A stretch of 36,715 nt of DNA from a virus, in IMG/VR virus record IMGVR_UViG_3300030099_003026, positions 1 through 36,715 of that record; one strand, given 5' to 3'. Below are positions 36,512 through 36,715 of the stretch, one piece after another (positions within the stretch are counted from its first letter, which is position 1; every line of letters starts with the position of its first letter). Position numbers and translations under genes: made by a program. A model generated the notes under the pieces. The model searched no databases. It had not been told where the DNA came from and saw only the letters and a list, made by a program, of their open reading frames with translations.

Positions 36512-36715
36512 GGCTCACCGTCGCCTTCTCTGAGCGATACTCATTGACTTTATTTAAATAGTAATCAGCCAAACCAATTAATACCTTTGAGTGTCTATCC
36601 TGGTCAAATAATCCGGTAATATCAATTTGGTTGCCTACGCCGTCTAATATTTTAATTGTTCTTTCCTCATTATGATAACCACGATCTACATATTCAATAT
36701 CATCAGCCTCTTCAC
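36504..36715 (-). CDS. Unknown protein, N-terminus beyond window
   Basis: A frame open from the right edge for 70 codons ends at TAA 36504, overlapping the next start. It has the order DDIEYVDRGYHNEE, then IKILDGVGNQIDITGLFDQD and VLIGLADYYLNKVNEY. No start codon lies in the visible part that would make a sensible short gene. It may be the C-terminal half of the gene at 1-452 if the window ends adjoin. No family is recognised. Confidence 0.55.
   Translation of the reverse strand, partial: EEADDIEYVDRGYHNEERTIKILDGVGNQIDITGLFDQDRHSKVLIGLADYYLNKVNEYRSEKATVSHD

Overview
This window looks like most or all of the genome of a temperate, short-tailed (podovirus-like) bacteriophage. The host is an unidentified bacterium, and base composition is roughly balanced by eye. 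The plus strand carries one long, tightly packed late block with endolysin, terminase, portal, scaffold, capsid, adaptor, nozzle, ejection proteins and fibres. There is no tail-tube, sheath or tape-measure gene, which is why I read it as short-tailed. The minus strand carries the lysogeny, recombination and early block. A string of tiny basic proteins (26226-26931) resembles short proteins I remember from marine phages, so an aquatic source is likely but not proven.

Layout. (1) 1-1005, minus: three small unknown genes behind a promoter at 1048-1076; the last runs off the left edge. (2) 1080-1174: an 11-bp AT-rich repeat array. (3) 1383-2696, plus: a promoter, a 57-aa gene, a GP88-like Cys-rich gene, a 42-aa membrane peptide and a terminator. 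(4) 2697-3557: no convincing gene, but nine GTACAC iterons, mostly at 9-bp spacing, just before the packaging genes. (5) 3558-27316, plus: the late operon, mostly with start/stop overlaps; it includes possible lysis proteins and a small MscS-like membrane protein. (6) 27323-27383: a nested hairpin between converging operons. (7) 27391-29133: integrase, a complete attP (3' end of tRNA-Asn between paired arm-type repeats, with a terminator) and excisionase. (8) 29130-34098, minus: small DNA-binding proteins, a C5 cytosine methyltransferase with a second long gene in another frame, a possible PD-(D/E)XK protein, a RusA-like resolvase, an SSB-like protein and a membrane peptide. (9) 34180-35115: the HTH repressor with an autoregulated promoter. 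(10) 35148-36715, minus: a second tyrosine recombinase, an XRE regulator and unknown genes entering from the right edge.

The minus-strand genes at both ends make one sensible operon if the ends are joined: promoter at 1048-1076, terminator at 35148-35188. I therefore suspect a circular or circularly permuted genome cut inside one gene, with a few bases missing at the join.

How it works together. The repressor, Xis and Int decide integration at a host tRNA-Asn gene. The early block supplies recombination (SSB-like, RusA-like) and DNA methylation. No DNA polymerase or obvious replicase is present, so replication probably relies on the host, perhaps with the GP88-like protein. The strongest anomaly is the methyltransferase locus, where a second frame of 317 codons also reads as a protein I recognise from other phages, implying real dual coding.
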